Shown: positions 42,649 to 52,020, numbered from the stretch's first letter. The stretch is DNA of 64,000 nt from Lachnospiraceae bacterium (GCA_900753305.1 CAADYR010000028.1:35161-99160); one strand, 5' to 3'. Notes: generated by a model from the sequence alone, not told the origin. Numbers and translations are program-made.

Positions 42649-44961
42649 ATGGAAAATGGAAAGAACGTCATCAAAAAAGGTGAAGTGGTATTTTCACAGG
42701 GAGATGAAGTCAAGCAGATCGGCATTGTTCTGGCAGGTAAAGTACTGATGCAGAGTGACTGGTTCAAAATCATTAGAAACCAGGGGTCTTTTATCGCATT
42801 GAATGACTGGAATCAGGAGAAATATGGTGCAACGTATACTGCACTGGAGGATTCGGTAATTTATGCGCTTTCTGTAAGTGGGGCGGAGACTTTGCATAAT
42901 ATTATAAACAGAAGTGATGATTACAGGGCAATTATGGTATCTTCCCAGTTTAAATACATTACAGATATGGCACAATTCCGCAACGATCTGAGCAGCAGGT
43001 CATATCGACTGTATCAGTTTGCCAGAAAAAGTTATCAGAACTATAACAACCTGTGTATGGCTATGGGGTTACAGCCGCTTGTCCTTGAGGAACTGAATGA
43101 AATCGGAGCATATGAGGATCATCTGGATATCAATGAAGACAAACTGGGGTATTATGCAGAAGCAGCCAGAATACCACTGAATGCACAGAAGCTTTATTAT
43201 TCCTATAGTGAGGAAATGGTCAATTTTCTGGTAATGGAGATTGCATCTATTGTGGACAGTATGAAAGAGGATTGCGTAATGTTGATAGATTATATCAAAA
43301 ATCTGTTGGATTATGTAGCAATCCAGCCAGATCATAATCTGTTCGATTATGCGTGTGCTCAAGGTCGGGAAATGCGCAGAAAGGGAGATGTTCCCAAAGA
43401 AATGCAGGGACTACTGGAGGATATTCTGGCAGAAGTGAATTTTCAGTTTAGGGAACTTGGCAGACATACCTCAGTGCCTGCGTGGGATGCAGAGGCAAAA
43501 CAGGAAAGAATTGCCGGAATTGTATCAGAAGAACTGACAGTTTCAGAACAGAAGACAAAAGAGGAAAAAGAGGCAGCAATCAGGAGAGATGTACTTTCGC
43601 TGAAGAATTCCATGGAACAGATTGTTCGTTTTGTGGCGTTTGATGAAGATAAGGTAGAAAAATTACGTACGAATCTGGATCATCTGGTAAAAGCGCCAGA
43701 CAGACTTTCAGTAGAGGATGATGTAAAGAAAGCCAAGAAAACGATTACACCGCTTGTATTTGAACTTTATCTTGCATGTTTCAGAAAAGTATGTGAAGGG
43801 TTAGCCGTACCTCCCAAAGCAGTAGAACTGTTCCTGAATTTTGGAATGCTTGATGAAAGACTTCTGGAGCAGGAGCATTTGGAATTTCTCTGTGGAGTTG
43901 AGGAAGAGGATAATGAGGGACCCTGCAATGTCTTTACAATGTGTGAATGGCTGAAGGCAATACATGATGGCAGGAGAGAACCTTCCAAGAGTGAATTTGA
44001 TGAAGATTATATAGAGAACCTGCGTACCTTAAAGAAACAGGGTGAAATTACAGAACAGCAGCAAAAGGCATTGACAGGCAATATGGATAAGCGTGTTGAA
44101 TATGAAGTCATGAATATGATGATGAGCAATATGCGTGTATTGTATGGACAACCTACGGCGTATATGCCGGTTCTGTATAAAGAAGCGATTTTTGGATACC
44201 TGGATAAGATACTGATCACCAAGAAGCGTATCAATGAAAGTGTACAGAATCTGATGAAGATTGATTATTCTGTATTTTATAGAGAAGTTCTGTACTCCAA
44301 TGTTGATCTTAAGATCAATCATGAAGCATGTATGAAGAATATTTATCCCGATATTATTCTGTTTCCATTGTTTGGGGTGAATGCCTCCATGTGGCAGGAA
44401 GTAGGAAGCAAGAATAAGGCAACTCCGGGACGATTTGCATTCCCAATCTTATCCAATACGAATGTGGATGATATGATGGTTAAGATGTTCGGCAGATTCC
44501 GTTGGGAACTTTGCAGATGTATACAGGGTATGCAGTGGAATGATGTAAAGGTTAAATCACTTACATCAGAATATATGGATTATATTCAGTTCTATCGTAA
44601 AAATAGAGATCTGTCGGATGAAGCACGTGAAAAAGTGAAATTGCAGATACAGAAAGGACGTAACAATTCACGTGAGATTTTCCTGATAGATTATGAAGCG
44701 TGGATCAAGAGCGAATCCAATGGTTCCATGAAGATGAATAAAGTTGCAAGAGAAATTGTTGCGACCTATTGTCCTTTTGAAAAGACACTCCGTGAAAAAT
44801 TGGGAGCGCAGCGGCCATATGAAATTGCAATGGCAAGGTTTGGACGTAACTCAATGAAAAAGAAACAGGAGTTCGAACTCAGGATCAAGGCGGTTCAGAG
44901 GGAAACACCCGATGTACCACAGGAGATTCTGGATACCTATCATTTCTATGCAGATTTATAA
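42649..44961 (+). CDS. 770-residue protein with N-terminal cyclic-nucleotide-binding-like domain, function unknown
   Basis: Residues about 5-100 look like a Crp-type cNMP-binding beta roll (KKGEVVFSQGDEVKQIGIVLAGKV...GSFIALND), but the phosphate-binding cassette is degenerate: the usual G-E-x-x-x-x-x-x-R-S/T-A is not seen. The remaining 670 residues are largely helical and charged, without an HTH, kinase, GGDEF or membrane segment that I recognise. Local features include CxxC-less Cys and a Trp-rich part near 590-630 (GRFRWELCRCIQGMQWNDV). It follows the Sfp-like gene by 29 bp with its own GGAGGAG site, so the two are probably co-transcribed. Confidence 0.6.
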   Translation: MENGKNVIKKGEVVFSQGDEVKQIGIVLAGKVLMQSDWFKIIRNQGSFIALNDWNQEKYGATYTALEDSVIYALSVSGAETLHNIINRSDDYRAIMVSSQFKYITDMAQFRNDLSSRSYRLYQFARKSYQNYNNLCMAMGLQPLVLEELNEIGAYEDHLDINEDKLGYYAEAARIPLNAQKLYYSYSEEMVNFLVMEIASIVDSMKEDCVMLIDYIKNLLDYVAIQPDHNLFDYACAQGREMRRKGDVPKEMQGLLEDILAEVNFQFRELGRHTSVPAWDAEAKQERIAGIVSEELTVSEQKTKEEKEAAIRRDVLSLKNSMEQIVRFVAFDEDKVEKLRTNLDHLVKAPDRLSVEDDVKKAKKTITPLVFELYLACFRKVCEGLAVPPKAVELFLNFGMLDERLLEQEHLEFLCGVEEEDNEGPCNVFTMCEWLKAIHDGRREPSKSEFDEDYIENLRTLKKQGEITEQQQKALTGNMDKRVEYEVMNMMMSNMRVLYGQPTAYMPVLYKEAIFGYLDKILITKKRINESVQNLMKIDYSVFYREVLYSNVDLKINHEACMKNIYPDIILFPLFGVNASMWQEVGSKNKATPGRFAFPILSNTNVDDMMVKMFGRFRWELCRCIQGMQWNDVKVKSLTSEYMDYIQFYRKNRDLSDEAREKVKLQIQKGRNNSREIFLIDYEAWIKSESNGSMKMNKVAREIVATYCPFEKTLREKLGAQRPYEIAMARFGRNSMKKKQEFELRIKAVQRETPDVPQEILDTYHFYADL

Positions 44962-44984
44962 ATACATACAATAAGATACATACA

Positions 44985-45018
44985 AAAAGCGATTGCCTGA
45001 AACGACAATCGCCTTTTG
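44985..45018. terminator. Bidirectional terminator between convergent genes
   Basis: AAAAGCGATTG (44985-44995) pairs with CAATCGCCTTTT (45006-45017) with one bulged C. It serves the 770-residue gene on + and the CorC-like gene on -. Confidence 0.8.
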
Positions 45019-45025
45019 ATATTTA

Positions 45026-46360
45026 TTAATTCTCGCAGGTTTCGGATGGAGCCTGTGAATCTGATTCAGAGGAAATATTATTGTGTTCGTCTGAAGCTTT
45101 TTCATGAGATTCAGGAAGCTCGATCGTTACTTTCTCGATACGGTTCTGAATAACTTCGGTAGCTGTCAGTATAATGCCATCTTCTGTTGTGACCTTTTCA
45201 CCTTCAGAAGGAAAACGGTCGAGTAATTCAATGATAATACCACCAATAGAATCGAAATCTTCAGAATCAAATTCTGTACCGATTGCATCGTTGATATCTG
45301 ATAATTTCATACTGGCATCGACCAGATAAGTGCGGTCATTTACTTTCTGGATGAGATCATCTTCATCTTCATCATATTCATCTCGGATTTCACCAACGAT
45401 TTCTTCAAGCAGGTCTTCAAGAGTTATCATTCCGACCGTAGCGCCATATTCATTCAGGACTAATGCTACATTGGCAGTGATATTACGCATTTCTAACAGC
45501 AGATCGGCTGTTTTCTTATATTCATATGTATAATATGCTTCACGCATGATATCACGGATCTTAAATTGACGTTTATTGGAAACCAGAAGAAAATCTTTTA
45601 CATTAATGATACCAATGATATTATCACTGTCATTTTCAAAGACAGGGATACGAGTGTACATGGACTCTTTGAATAATGCGAGAAGTTCATTATAATTGGC
45701 TTCTACATCGATCGTAGTCATATCGATTCGTGGAATCATGATGTCTTTGGCTACGGAATCACTGAAATCGAATACATTATAGATCAGATTCTTCTCTTCC
45801 TGTTCGATCACACCGTCTTCATGACTGACATCCACGTAGGTCTTTAATTCTGTTTCTGTCATAGTTGCACGTTTGGAAGGATCGATATGCAGTAACTTTA
45901 AGAGAATACCGGATAGTTTATCGATGATAAAAATGACCGGTGTAAGTACCTGCATCAGGAAATATATGATACCTGAATAAGCAAGAGCAAGATTTTCGTT
46001 ATTGTACATAGCCCATGTTTTGGGAACAATCTCGCCGAACAGAAGAATGAGAAGTGTTAATACACCTGTAGCGATTCCTACAGCGGCATTACCCCATACA
46101 CGGATAACGAGAGAAGTCATCAGGGAAGATGCACTGATATTAACAATGTTGTTACCTATCAGGATCGCACTGATCAGCTTATTCTTTTTATCCAGAATTT
46201 TCTGTAAGGTAAGGACTTTCTTAGAGGGATTGTCTTCTACCCATGAACGAACCTTCACAAGGCTCAACGTCGTAAGCGCCGTTTCGGCAGAAGAAAAGAA
46301 TGCAGAAAGCATTAATAGAGCAACAAGAATACAAAGTTGTATGACACCAGCGGTATCCAA
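45026..46360 (-). CDS. CorC/HlyC-type membrane protein (CNNM + CBS pair)
   Basis: A 444-residue protein of the family annotated as hemolysin or CorC, thought to take part in Mg2+/Co2+ efflux. N-terminal DUF21/CNNM membrane domain with four helices (about 1-170; FFSSAETALTTLSLVKVRSW, GNNIVNISASSL, FGEIVPKT), then two CBS domains (about 205-330; DIMIPRIDMTTID, IGIINVKDFLLV), and a C-terminal transporter-associated domain (about 345-420). The acidic tail is Ser/Glu-rich. Hemolytic activity should not be assumed. Start at 46360 follows GGAGGTTTTTT on the - strand. Confidence 0.9.
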   Translation of the reverse strand: MDTAGVIQLCILVALLMLSAFFSSAETALTTLSLVKVRSWVEDNPSKKVLTLQKILDKKNKLISAILIGNNIVNISASSLMTSLVIRVWGNAAVGIATGVLTLLILLFGEIVPKTWAMYNNENLALAYSGIIYFLMQVLTPVIFIIDKLSGILLKLLHIDPSKRATMTETELKTYVDVSHEDGVIEQEEKNLIYNVFDFSDSVAKDIMIPRIDMTTIDVEANYNELLALFKESMYTRIPVFENDSDNIIGIINVKDFLLVSNKRQFKIRDIMREAYYTYEYKKTADLLLEMRNITANVALVLNEYGATVGMITLEDLLEEIVGEIRDEYDEDEDDLIQKVNDRTYLVDASMKLSDINDAIGTEFDSEDFDSIGGIIIELLDRFPSEGEKVTTEDGIILTATEVIQNRIEKVTIELPESHEKASDEHNNISSESDSQAPSETCEN

Positions 46361-46511
46361 AATAAAAAACCTCCTTATGGTTAAAAAATAATAGTTTCAT
46401 ACTGCTAAGTACCAAAACATGTTCTGAATTGGTGCAGTACACGCATAAATTATAGCAGTATTGTATTAAAAATACAATAAAGAAACCATAAAATATAGGG
46501 GGTACGGATCA

Positions 46512-46871
46512 ATGAAATATGAAAGAATGCTTGCTTTGCTTAAATGCCTGTTAGGTGCGTATGTGGTAACAGGGGTACTGCTTCTGGTTACTGCAGGGCT
46601 GCTTTATAAGTTCAATTTAAGTGAAAAGGCAGTTGATATCGGGATCATTGCCATTTATGTCATTTCCTCACTGCTTGCAGGACTTTTTTATGCCAAAGGT
46701 GCATCGGGACGCAGGTTTCTGTGGGGGATGGGGGCAGGAACGGCATATTTCCTCATATTAAGTGTGTTGTCCATGATTTTGGAACAGAATTATACTCCGC
46801 TATCCAATTCATGCATCACTACATTATTAATATGTCTGGGAAGTGGAATGCTGGGAGGCATGTTGAGATAA
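46512..46871 (+). CDS. Small four-helix membrane protein, TIGR04086 type
   Basis: A 119-residue protein made of four hydrophobic segments with short loops (first helix LLGAYVVTGVLLLVTAGLL; glycine-rich ends ASGRRFLWGMGAGTAYF and GSGMLGGMLR). This pattern and size match the TIGR04086 family, which in Clostridia commonly lies just before the SCIFF locus, as here. Function unknown. GGGGGTACGG lies upstream of the ATG. Confidence 0.7.
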   Translation: MKYERMLALLKCLLGAYVVTGVLLLVTAGLLYKFNLSEKAVDIGIIAIYVISSLLAGLFYAKGASGRRFLWGMGAGTAYFLILSVLSMILEQNYTPLSNSCITTLLICLGSGMLGGMLR

Positions 46872-46909
46872 AAATATTTATAAAAGTACTTTTCGATATG
46901 AAAAATATA

Positions 46910-46918
46910 TGCTATACT
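46910..46918 (+). promoter_or_regulatory. Extended -10 promoter of SCIFF gene
   Basis: TGCTATACT at 46910-46918 with no good -35; the SCIFF start follows 54 nt later with AGGAGG at 46959-46964. Confidence 0.5.
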
Positions 46919-46971
46919 ACATTAAGTATAAATTCGGTCGTTTAGACACACATTGATAGGAGGCTTTATTT

Positions 46972-47115
46972 ATGAAGCATATTAAAACATTAAACACAAG
47001 AGATTACAAGGAATCCATGAAGAAGGGCGGCTGTGGCGAATGTCAGACATCCTGCCAGTCAGCTTGTAAGACATCCTGTACAGTAGGCAATCAGAGCTGC
47101 GAACAGGTTAAATAA
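46972..47115 (+). CDS. scfA: SCIFF precursor peptide (six-cysteine ranthipeptide)
   Basis: A 47-residue peptide, too short for routine ORF finding. The leader MKHIKTLNTRDYKESMKKGG is followed by the Cys core with Cys at 21, 24, 28, 32, 36 and 43, six cysteines within forty-five residues, which defines SCIFF (TIGR03973). The residues after the cysteines are small or polar (QTSC, QSAC, KTSC), and the radical SAM maturase next door makes thioether links from Cys to partner residues. SCIFF is nearly universal in Clostridia; its role is unsettled, with quorum-type signalling proposed. RBS AGGAGG lies 7 nt upstream. Confidence 0.95.
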   Translation: MKHIKTLNTRDYKESMKKGGCGECQTSCQSACKTSCTVGNQSCEQVK

Positions 47116-47148
47116 GTTCTGGTATAAAAGGATCGCAATAACGGATGA

Positions 47149-47179
47149 AATAAGCAGCGATGATGAGTCGCTGCTTATT
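47149..47179 (+). terminator. Perfect 12-bp hairpin between SCIFF gene and maturase
   Basis: AATAAGCAGCGA (47149-47160) and TCGCTGCTTATT (47168-47179) with a 7-nt loop. It lacks a full U tract, so it more likely reduces read-through or protects the short precursor mRNA than fully terminates. Confidence 0.6.
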
Positions 47180-47236
47180 GTGCGTAACTAAGGGATATCC
47201 TTTACGCATATCTAATTAAGAAAGGAAAGAAAAATT

Positions 47237-48625
47237 TTGATACATCAGTATAAAAATAACGGATTCAATATCGTACTGGACGTGAACAGCGGGGCAGTTC
47301 ATGTTGTTGATGATGTTGTTTATGACGTAATTGCTTATATGGATGAGAATCATATGGAGCAGGATACCATTGATACAGCTATGACTAAGCTGGCGGCTTC
47401 CAGCATGACTTATGAAAAGGATCAGGTCAGGGAAGCATTAGAAGAGATATACGAATTAAAGGATGCTCAGATGCTCTTTACGGAAGATATCTATGAAAAG
47501 AGCATTGATGCTTTTAAGAATAGAGAAACTGTAGTGAAAGCTTTGTGCTTACATATTGCACATGATTGTAATCTGGCATGTAAATACTGCTTTGCAGAAG
47601 AAGGCGAATATCATGGCAGAAGAGCTCTCATGAGCTTTGAAGTAGGTAAAAAGGCGCTGGATTTTCTGGTTGCCAATTCGGGAAGCAGAGTAAATCTGGA
47701 GGTAGATTTCTTTGGCGGAGAACCATTGATGAACTGGCAGGTCGTTAAAGATCTGGTCGCATATGGCAGAAGCCTTGAGGAACCCCACCATAAAAAATTC
47801 CGTTTTACACTGACTACCAATGGTGTATTGCTGGATGATGAAGTACTGGAATTTGCCAATAAGGAAATGTCCAATATTGTATTAAGTATTGATGGAAGAA
47901 AAGAAATACATGATATGATGCGTCCTTTCAGAGGAGGACAGGGAAGTTATGATATGATCGTTCCCAAGTTCCAGAAGGTTGCTGAGAGCCGTAATCAGAT
48001 GAATTATTATGTGCGTGGAACTTTTACGCACCATAATCTTGATTTTGCAGCAGATGTCTGTCATCTGGCTGATCTGGGATTTAAACAGATTTCTGTTGAG
48101 CCTGTTGTGGCAAAAGAGACAGACGAATATGCACTGCGGGATGAAGATATTCCTCAGATCCTTGAAGAATATGATAAGCTTGCAGCAGAGATAATCAGAC
48201 GTCATAAGGAAGGAAAAGCATTTAATTTCTTCCATTTTATGATAGATTTACAGGGTGGACCATGCGTGTACAAACGTTTATCCGGATGTGGTTCGGGAAC
48301 AGAGTATCTGGCAGTGACTCCGTGGGGAGATTTCTATCCTTGCCATCAGTTTGTTGGTAATGAGGATTTCCTGATGGGTAACGTGGATACAGGTATTGTA
48401 AATGCCAAAGTACGCGATGAATTCAAATGCTGTAACGTATATTCCAAAGAAAAATGTAAGAAATGCTTCGCAAGATTTTATTGCAGCGGAGGATGCGCAG
48501 CAAACTCTTATAATTTCCACGGAAACATTAATGACGCATACGATCTGGGCTGTGAATTACAGAGAAAACGTGTAGAATGTGCCATTATGATAAAAGCAGC
48601 GTTAGCAGCAGAAGAGGAAGCCTAG
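47237..48625 (+). CDS. scfB: SCIFF peptide maturase, radical SAM/SPASM thioether-forming enzyme
   Basis: Installs Cys thioether crosslinks in the SCIFF peptide (family TIGR03974; CteB of C. thermocellum is the studied member). N-terminal peptide-binding RRE-like domain (about 1-90), radical SAM cluster CNLACKYC near 113, EVDFFGGEPLMNW near 155, and a SPASM region with many cysteines: GCGSGTEYLAVTPWGDFYPC near 352, then CCNVYSKEKCKKC and CSGGCAAN near 405-425. 462 residues. Start is TTG at 47237, 7 nt after AAAGGAAAG. Confidence 0.95.
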   Translation: MIHQYKNNGFNIVLDVNSGAVHVVDDVVYDVIAYMDENHMEQDTIDTAMTKLAASSMTYEKDQVREALEEIYELKDAQMLFTEDIYEKSIDAFKNRETVVKALCLHIAHDCNLACKYCFAEEGEYHGRRALMSFEVGKKALDFLVANSGSRVNLEVDFFGGEPLMNWQVVKDLVAYGRSLEEPHHKKFRFTLTTNGVLLDDEVLEFANKEMSNIVLSIDGRKEIHDMMRPFRGGQGSYDMIVPKFQKVAESRNQMNYYVRGTFTHHNLDFAADVCHLADLGFKQISVEPVVAKETDEYALRDEDIPQILEEYDKLAAEIIRRHKEGKAFNFFHFMIDLQGGPCVYKRLSGCGSGTEYLAVTPWGDFYPCHQFVGNEDFLMGNVDTGIVNAKVRDEFKCCNVYSKEKCKKCFARFYCSGGCAANSYNFHGNINDAYDLGCELQRKRVECAIMIKAALAAEEEA

Positions 48626-48665
48626 AGGCGGGGGTACCACCGACTAAGTAAAGGAGATATAGATA

Positions 48666-50912
48666 ATGAAAAAGAGCAAAGCCATAATTACGTTAGTTGT
48701 AACATTGCTCGTCAGCGTTGCTTTGGGGTATGTTGCAATCTGCGGTATCGGCACAGAGAAGGCCGGTGCGGCATCTGAAATCAAGCAGGGTCTGGACCTT
48801 GCCGGCGGTGTCAGCATTACTTATCAGGTAGTGGGAGATGAAGCTCCTTCTGATGAGGATATGAGTGATACTGTATATAAGCTGCAAAAAAGAGTAGAAA
48901 CTTATAGTACAGAAGCATTGGTATATAAAGAAGGTGCAGACAGAATCAATATTGAGATTCCCGGTGTATCTGATGCGGATGCGATTCTGGAAGATTTAGG
49001 AAGACCCGGTGCATTATATTTTATCGCACAGACTGACAGTGACGGAAATGCGAACTATACATACACCGGTGAAGGTGCTACAGGCTATACACTGAATAAG
49101 ACTATAGCAGAGTTGCAGGAAAATGGAAGTATCGTATTGAGTGGTACAGATGTAGCTTCTGCACAGGGTGGTTCTGCACAGGATAAGCTTGGAAACAGCC
49201 AGTTCGTTGTTTCTCTGACCTTTACGGATGAAGGTGCAAAGGCTTTTGCTGATGCAACAACCAAGGCATACGCCAGCGGACAGAGCATCGGTATTTACTA
49301 TGATCAGGATTTCATCAGTGTACCTCGGGTACAGGCAGCTATTACAGATGGACAGGCACAGATCACAGGTATGGAAAGTTACGAAGAAGCTGATAAACTT
49401 GCAAGCCAGATTCGTATTGGTGGTTTGAAACTGGAACTGGAAGAATTACGTTCTAATGTTGTAGGAGCGCAGCTTGGTTCAGAAGCAGTTAAGACCAGTC
49501 TGGAAGCAGGTGCAATCGGTCTTGCACTGGTTGTTATCTTTATGATCGCTGTATACCTGATCCCTGGACTTGCATCTTCGATCGCTTTGATCATTTATAC
49601 AATTTTAGTTGTTCTGTGTTTGAACATGTTTGAAATTACATTGACATTGCCCGGCATTGCAGGTATTATCCTTTCGATTGGTATGGCGGTTGATGCGAAC
49701 GTTATTATTTTTGCGCGTATCAGAGAGGAAATTGCTTCCGGTAAGACGGTTCGTTCCTCTATTGATGTTGGATTTAAGAAAGCATTATCAGCTATTATTG
49801 ATGGTAATGTGACAACTTTGATCGCAGCACTGGTACTTGGCGTTAAAGGTTCAGGTACAGTTAAGGGATTTGCCCAGACACTTGCACTTGGTATTGTATT
49901 ATCCATGTTTACTGCATTGGTAATTACCAGAATGCTTTTAAAATCTTTCTATGCAATTGGATTAAAGGATGAAAAATTCTATGGTGCAGCTAAGGAAAGA
50001 AAGACAGTTAACTTCCTTGGCAAGAGAAAGATATTCTTCACTATTTCACTTGTTATGATCATTGGTGGATTTGTATGTATGGGCGTAAATAAAGGAGCTA
50101 CAGGTACAGCTCTCAATTACAGCCTTGATTTCGTAGGTGGTACATCTACGAATGTAACATTTAATGAAGATATGGATCTTTCTACATTGGATGCACAGGT
50201 AGTGCCTGTGATTGAGAAGATCACAAAAGATGCCAATGTACAGGTTCAGAAGGTTGCAGGCGGCAATCAGGTTATCTTCAAGACCAGAACACTGGATGTT
50301 GATGAAAGACAGGCATTAACAGAAGCTTTGGTAGAGAATTTCGGAGTAAATTCAGACCTGATCACTGCTGAAACGATCAGTTCAACAATCAGTTCTGAAA
50401 TGAGAAGCGATGCTATTGTAGCTGTTATCATTGCTGCAATCTGCATGCTGTTATATATCTGGTTCAGATTTAAGGATCTTCGTTTTGCAACAAGTGCAGT
50501 TGCAGCATTACTTCATGATGTACTGGTAGTACTTGCTTTCTATGCATTGGCAAGGGTATCTGTAGGCAGTACCTTTATTGCATGTATGCTGACAATCGTT
50601 GGTTACTCTATCAATGCAACAATCGTTATCTTTGACCGTATCAGAGAGAATCTTGGTGCTATGAGCAAGAAAGACAGTCTGGATGATCTTGTAAACAGAA
50701 GTATCAGTCAGACACTGTCAAGAAGTATCTTTACCTCTCTGACTACTTTCTTTATGGTAGCAGCATTATTCGTATTAGGAGTATCTTCTGTACGTGAGTT
50801 TGCATTACCTCTCATGGTTGGTATCGTATGCGGTACTTATTCATCTGTATGCATTACTGGTGCATTATGGTATGTACTGCGTACCAAGATCGGTACTAAG
50901 AAGAGTAAATAA
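48666..50912 (+). CDS. secDF: Fused protein-export membrane protein SecDF
   Basis: Proton-driven accessory of the Sec translocon, here SecD and SecF in one 748-residue chain. SecD half: membrane helix near 8-28, GLDLAGGVSITYQV near 43, periplasmic domain to about 255, then five helices (GMAVDANVIIFARIREE near 345). SecF half from about 455: DFVGGTSTNV near 490, then helices with SINATIVIFDRIREN near 650. Its position behind the SCIFF maturase is a recurring neighbourhood in Clostridia and could help export the mature peptide; that link is inference. Confidence 0.94.
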   Translation: MKKSKAIITLVVTLLVSVALGYVAICGIGTEKAGAASEIKQGLDLAGGVSITYQVVGDEAPSDEDMSDTVYKLQKRVETYSTEALVYKEGADRINIEIPGVSDADAILEDLGRPGALYFIAQTDSDGNANYTYTGEGATGYTLNKTIAELQENGSIVLSGTDVASAQGGSAQDKLGNSQFVVSLTFTDEGAKAFADATTKAYASGQSIGIYYDQDFISVPRVQAAITDGQAQITGMESYEEADKLASQIRIGGLKLELEELRSNVVGAQLGSEAVKTSLEAGAIGLALVVIFMIAVYLIPGLASSIALIIYTILVVLCLNMFEITLTLPGIAGIILSIGMAVDANVIIFARIREEIASGKTVRSSIDVGFKKALSAIIDGNVTTLIAALVLGVKGSGTVKGFAQTLALGIVLSMFTALVITRMLLKSFYAIGLKDEKFYGAAKERKTVNFLGKRKIFFTISLVMIIGGFVCMGVNKGATGTALNYSLDFVGGTSTNVTFNEDMDLSTLDAQVVPVIEKITKDANVQVQKVAGGNQVIFKTRTLDVDERQALTEALVENFGVNSDLITAETISSTISSEMRSDAIVAVIIAAICMLLYIWFRFKDLRFATSAVAALLHDVLVVLAFYALARVSVGSTFIACMLTIVGYSINATIVIFDRIRENLGAMSKKDSLDDLVNRSISQTLSRSIFTSLTTFFMVAALFVLGVSSVREFALPLMVGIVCGTYSSVCITGALWYVLRTKIGTKKSK

Positions 50913-50929
50913 GGAATATTGAATGGGAC

Positions 50930-51086
50930 GAATTGTACAGAATTAGCAATGCAACGCAGTCCCGCTCTCGCTACTTGAAAAACGTAGTGGCCACATAAAG
51001 CGCTATTGGAAGCTTTGCTTCCGTACCGCTTAAGTGCCAACGTTTTTCAAGTGTCTGCTTATGCATTTGCTAAATCTGTACAATTC
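50930..51086. repeat. 157-nt giant imperfect hairpin element, unidentified
   Basis: Outer arms pair almost completely: 50930-50953 (starts GAATTGTACAGA, ends AGCAATGCA) with 51062-51086 (TGCATTTGC...TACAATTC). After an asymmetric 13-nt loop on the 5' side (TCCCGCTCTCGCT), a second perfect 13-bp arm follows (ACTTGAAAAACGT 50973-50985 with ACGTTTTTCAAGT 51040-51052), then partial pairing GGCCACATAAAGCG/CGCTTAAGTGCC, and an apical GGAAGC-TTT-GCTTCC. No ORF, no T tract and no clear target-site duplication. Candidates are a MITE-like repeat or a structured RNA. It starts 18 nt after secDF. Confidence 0.7.
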
Positions 51087-51139
51087 TGTAACCAACAGGA
51101 CGTTTCACAATTACACAATGATATACATGAGAGAAATAG

Positions 51140-51172
51140 GGCTGTCCGGTATTGAGGACAGCCTGTTCTGTT
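51140..51172 (+). terminator. Hairpin terminator between giant hairpin and TraX-like gene
   Basis: GGCTGTCC (51140-51147) and GGACAGCC (51156-51163) with an 8-nt loop, followed by TGTTCTGTTAT. The 100 bases before the next start hold no other feature I can support. Confidence 0.65.
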
Positions 51173-51277
51173 ATATGGAAGATAAAAGATTTGGATACAA
51201 TATATGTCATGATGTGTGTTATATTCAGAATGACGAAATTGTTGATTAAGCAAGGGAAAGGGAGTGATATAAAAATT

Positions 51278-51961
51278 ATGAAAATTCGATGGAATGGTTT
51301 GACCTCATCTGATTTGAAATGGATAGCGATTATATCTATGCTGGTGGATCACTTTGCTGTGGCAATCTATGCCAATACAGCGGATTGTCAGTTTGATATA
51401 TATAGGGCTATGCGTGGAATTGGACGGATTGCATTTCCAATTTACTGTTTTTTACTGGTGGAAGGATTCTATCACACACATGATGTGAAGAGATATATCA
51501 GCAGATGCTTTCTCTTTGCAGTGATTTCAGAGGTGCCATTTGATCTGGCTATACATGGAACCTGGTTTTATCCGAAAGGGCAGAATGTATTTTTTACATT
51601 GGCGATAGGACTGTGTACCTTATATGCGATATGTGCCTGTGAACGAAGGGGAATGAGTATCGTTTCATCTGCGCTGTGTGTACTCATAGGAGCAGGAACG
51701 GCACAACTCCTTGAAACAGACTATCATTATCTGGGGGTATTGTGTATTGTATTATTCTATTATCTGGGCAGATTTGATAAAGCACCACGGGCTATTATCG
51801 GATCGGTTGCGGTGGGCATTGTAGAATTCAACGCATCTATGGCATTTCTTCCAATATATCTGTATAATGGAGAAAGAGGAATGAAACTGAAGTATTTCTT
51901 CTATTGGGTATATCCGGTGCATCTGCTGGTATTGGGGTTGATCAGGGTGATGTTGTATTAG
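51278..51961 (+). CDS. TraX-family integral membrane protein
   Basis: About 227 residues with seven or more hydrophobic segments. The opening LTSSDLKWIAIISMLVDHFA with Lys and His is the family signature; TraX of F plasmid is an acyltransferase-like protein acetylating pilin, but chromosomal homologues in Clostridia have no proven substrate. GRIAFPIYCFLLVEGFYHT and a conserved HLLVLGLIR end are also typical. Start 51278 (MKIRWNG) is preferred although GGGAG lies 13 nt upstream; the frame continues to 51152 without a better site. Confidence 0.8.
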   Translation: MKIRWNGLTSSDLKWIAIISMLVDHFAVAIYANTADCQFDIYRAMRGIGRIAFPIYCFLLVEGFYHTHDVKRYISRCFLFAVISEVPFDLAIHGTWFYPKGQNVFFTLAIGLCTLYAICACERRGMSIVSSALCVLIGAGTAQLLETDYHYLGVLCIVLFYYLGRFDKAPRAIIGSVAVGIVEFNASMAFLPIYLYNGERGMKLKYFFYWVYPVHLLVLGLIRVMLY

Positions 51962-52020
51962 AAACACTATTATTGTAATCTGCTTTAAAGTAACAATGAA
52001 CCCGGAAAGGAAAACATTAC

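Noticed and set aside
45026..46360. Hemolysin as a virulence function
   Set aside because: The family name is historical; domain content (CNNM, CBS pair, CorC-like tail) indicates a metal-ion transport-related protein.
51152..51277. N-terminal extension of the TraX-like protein
   Set aside because: It starts inside the terminator hairpin and adds residues unlike the family.
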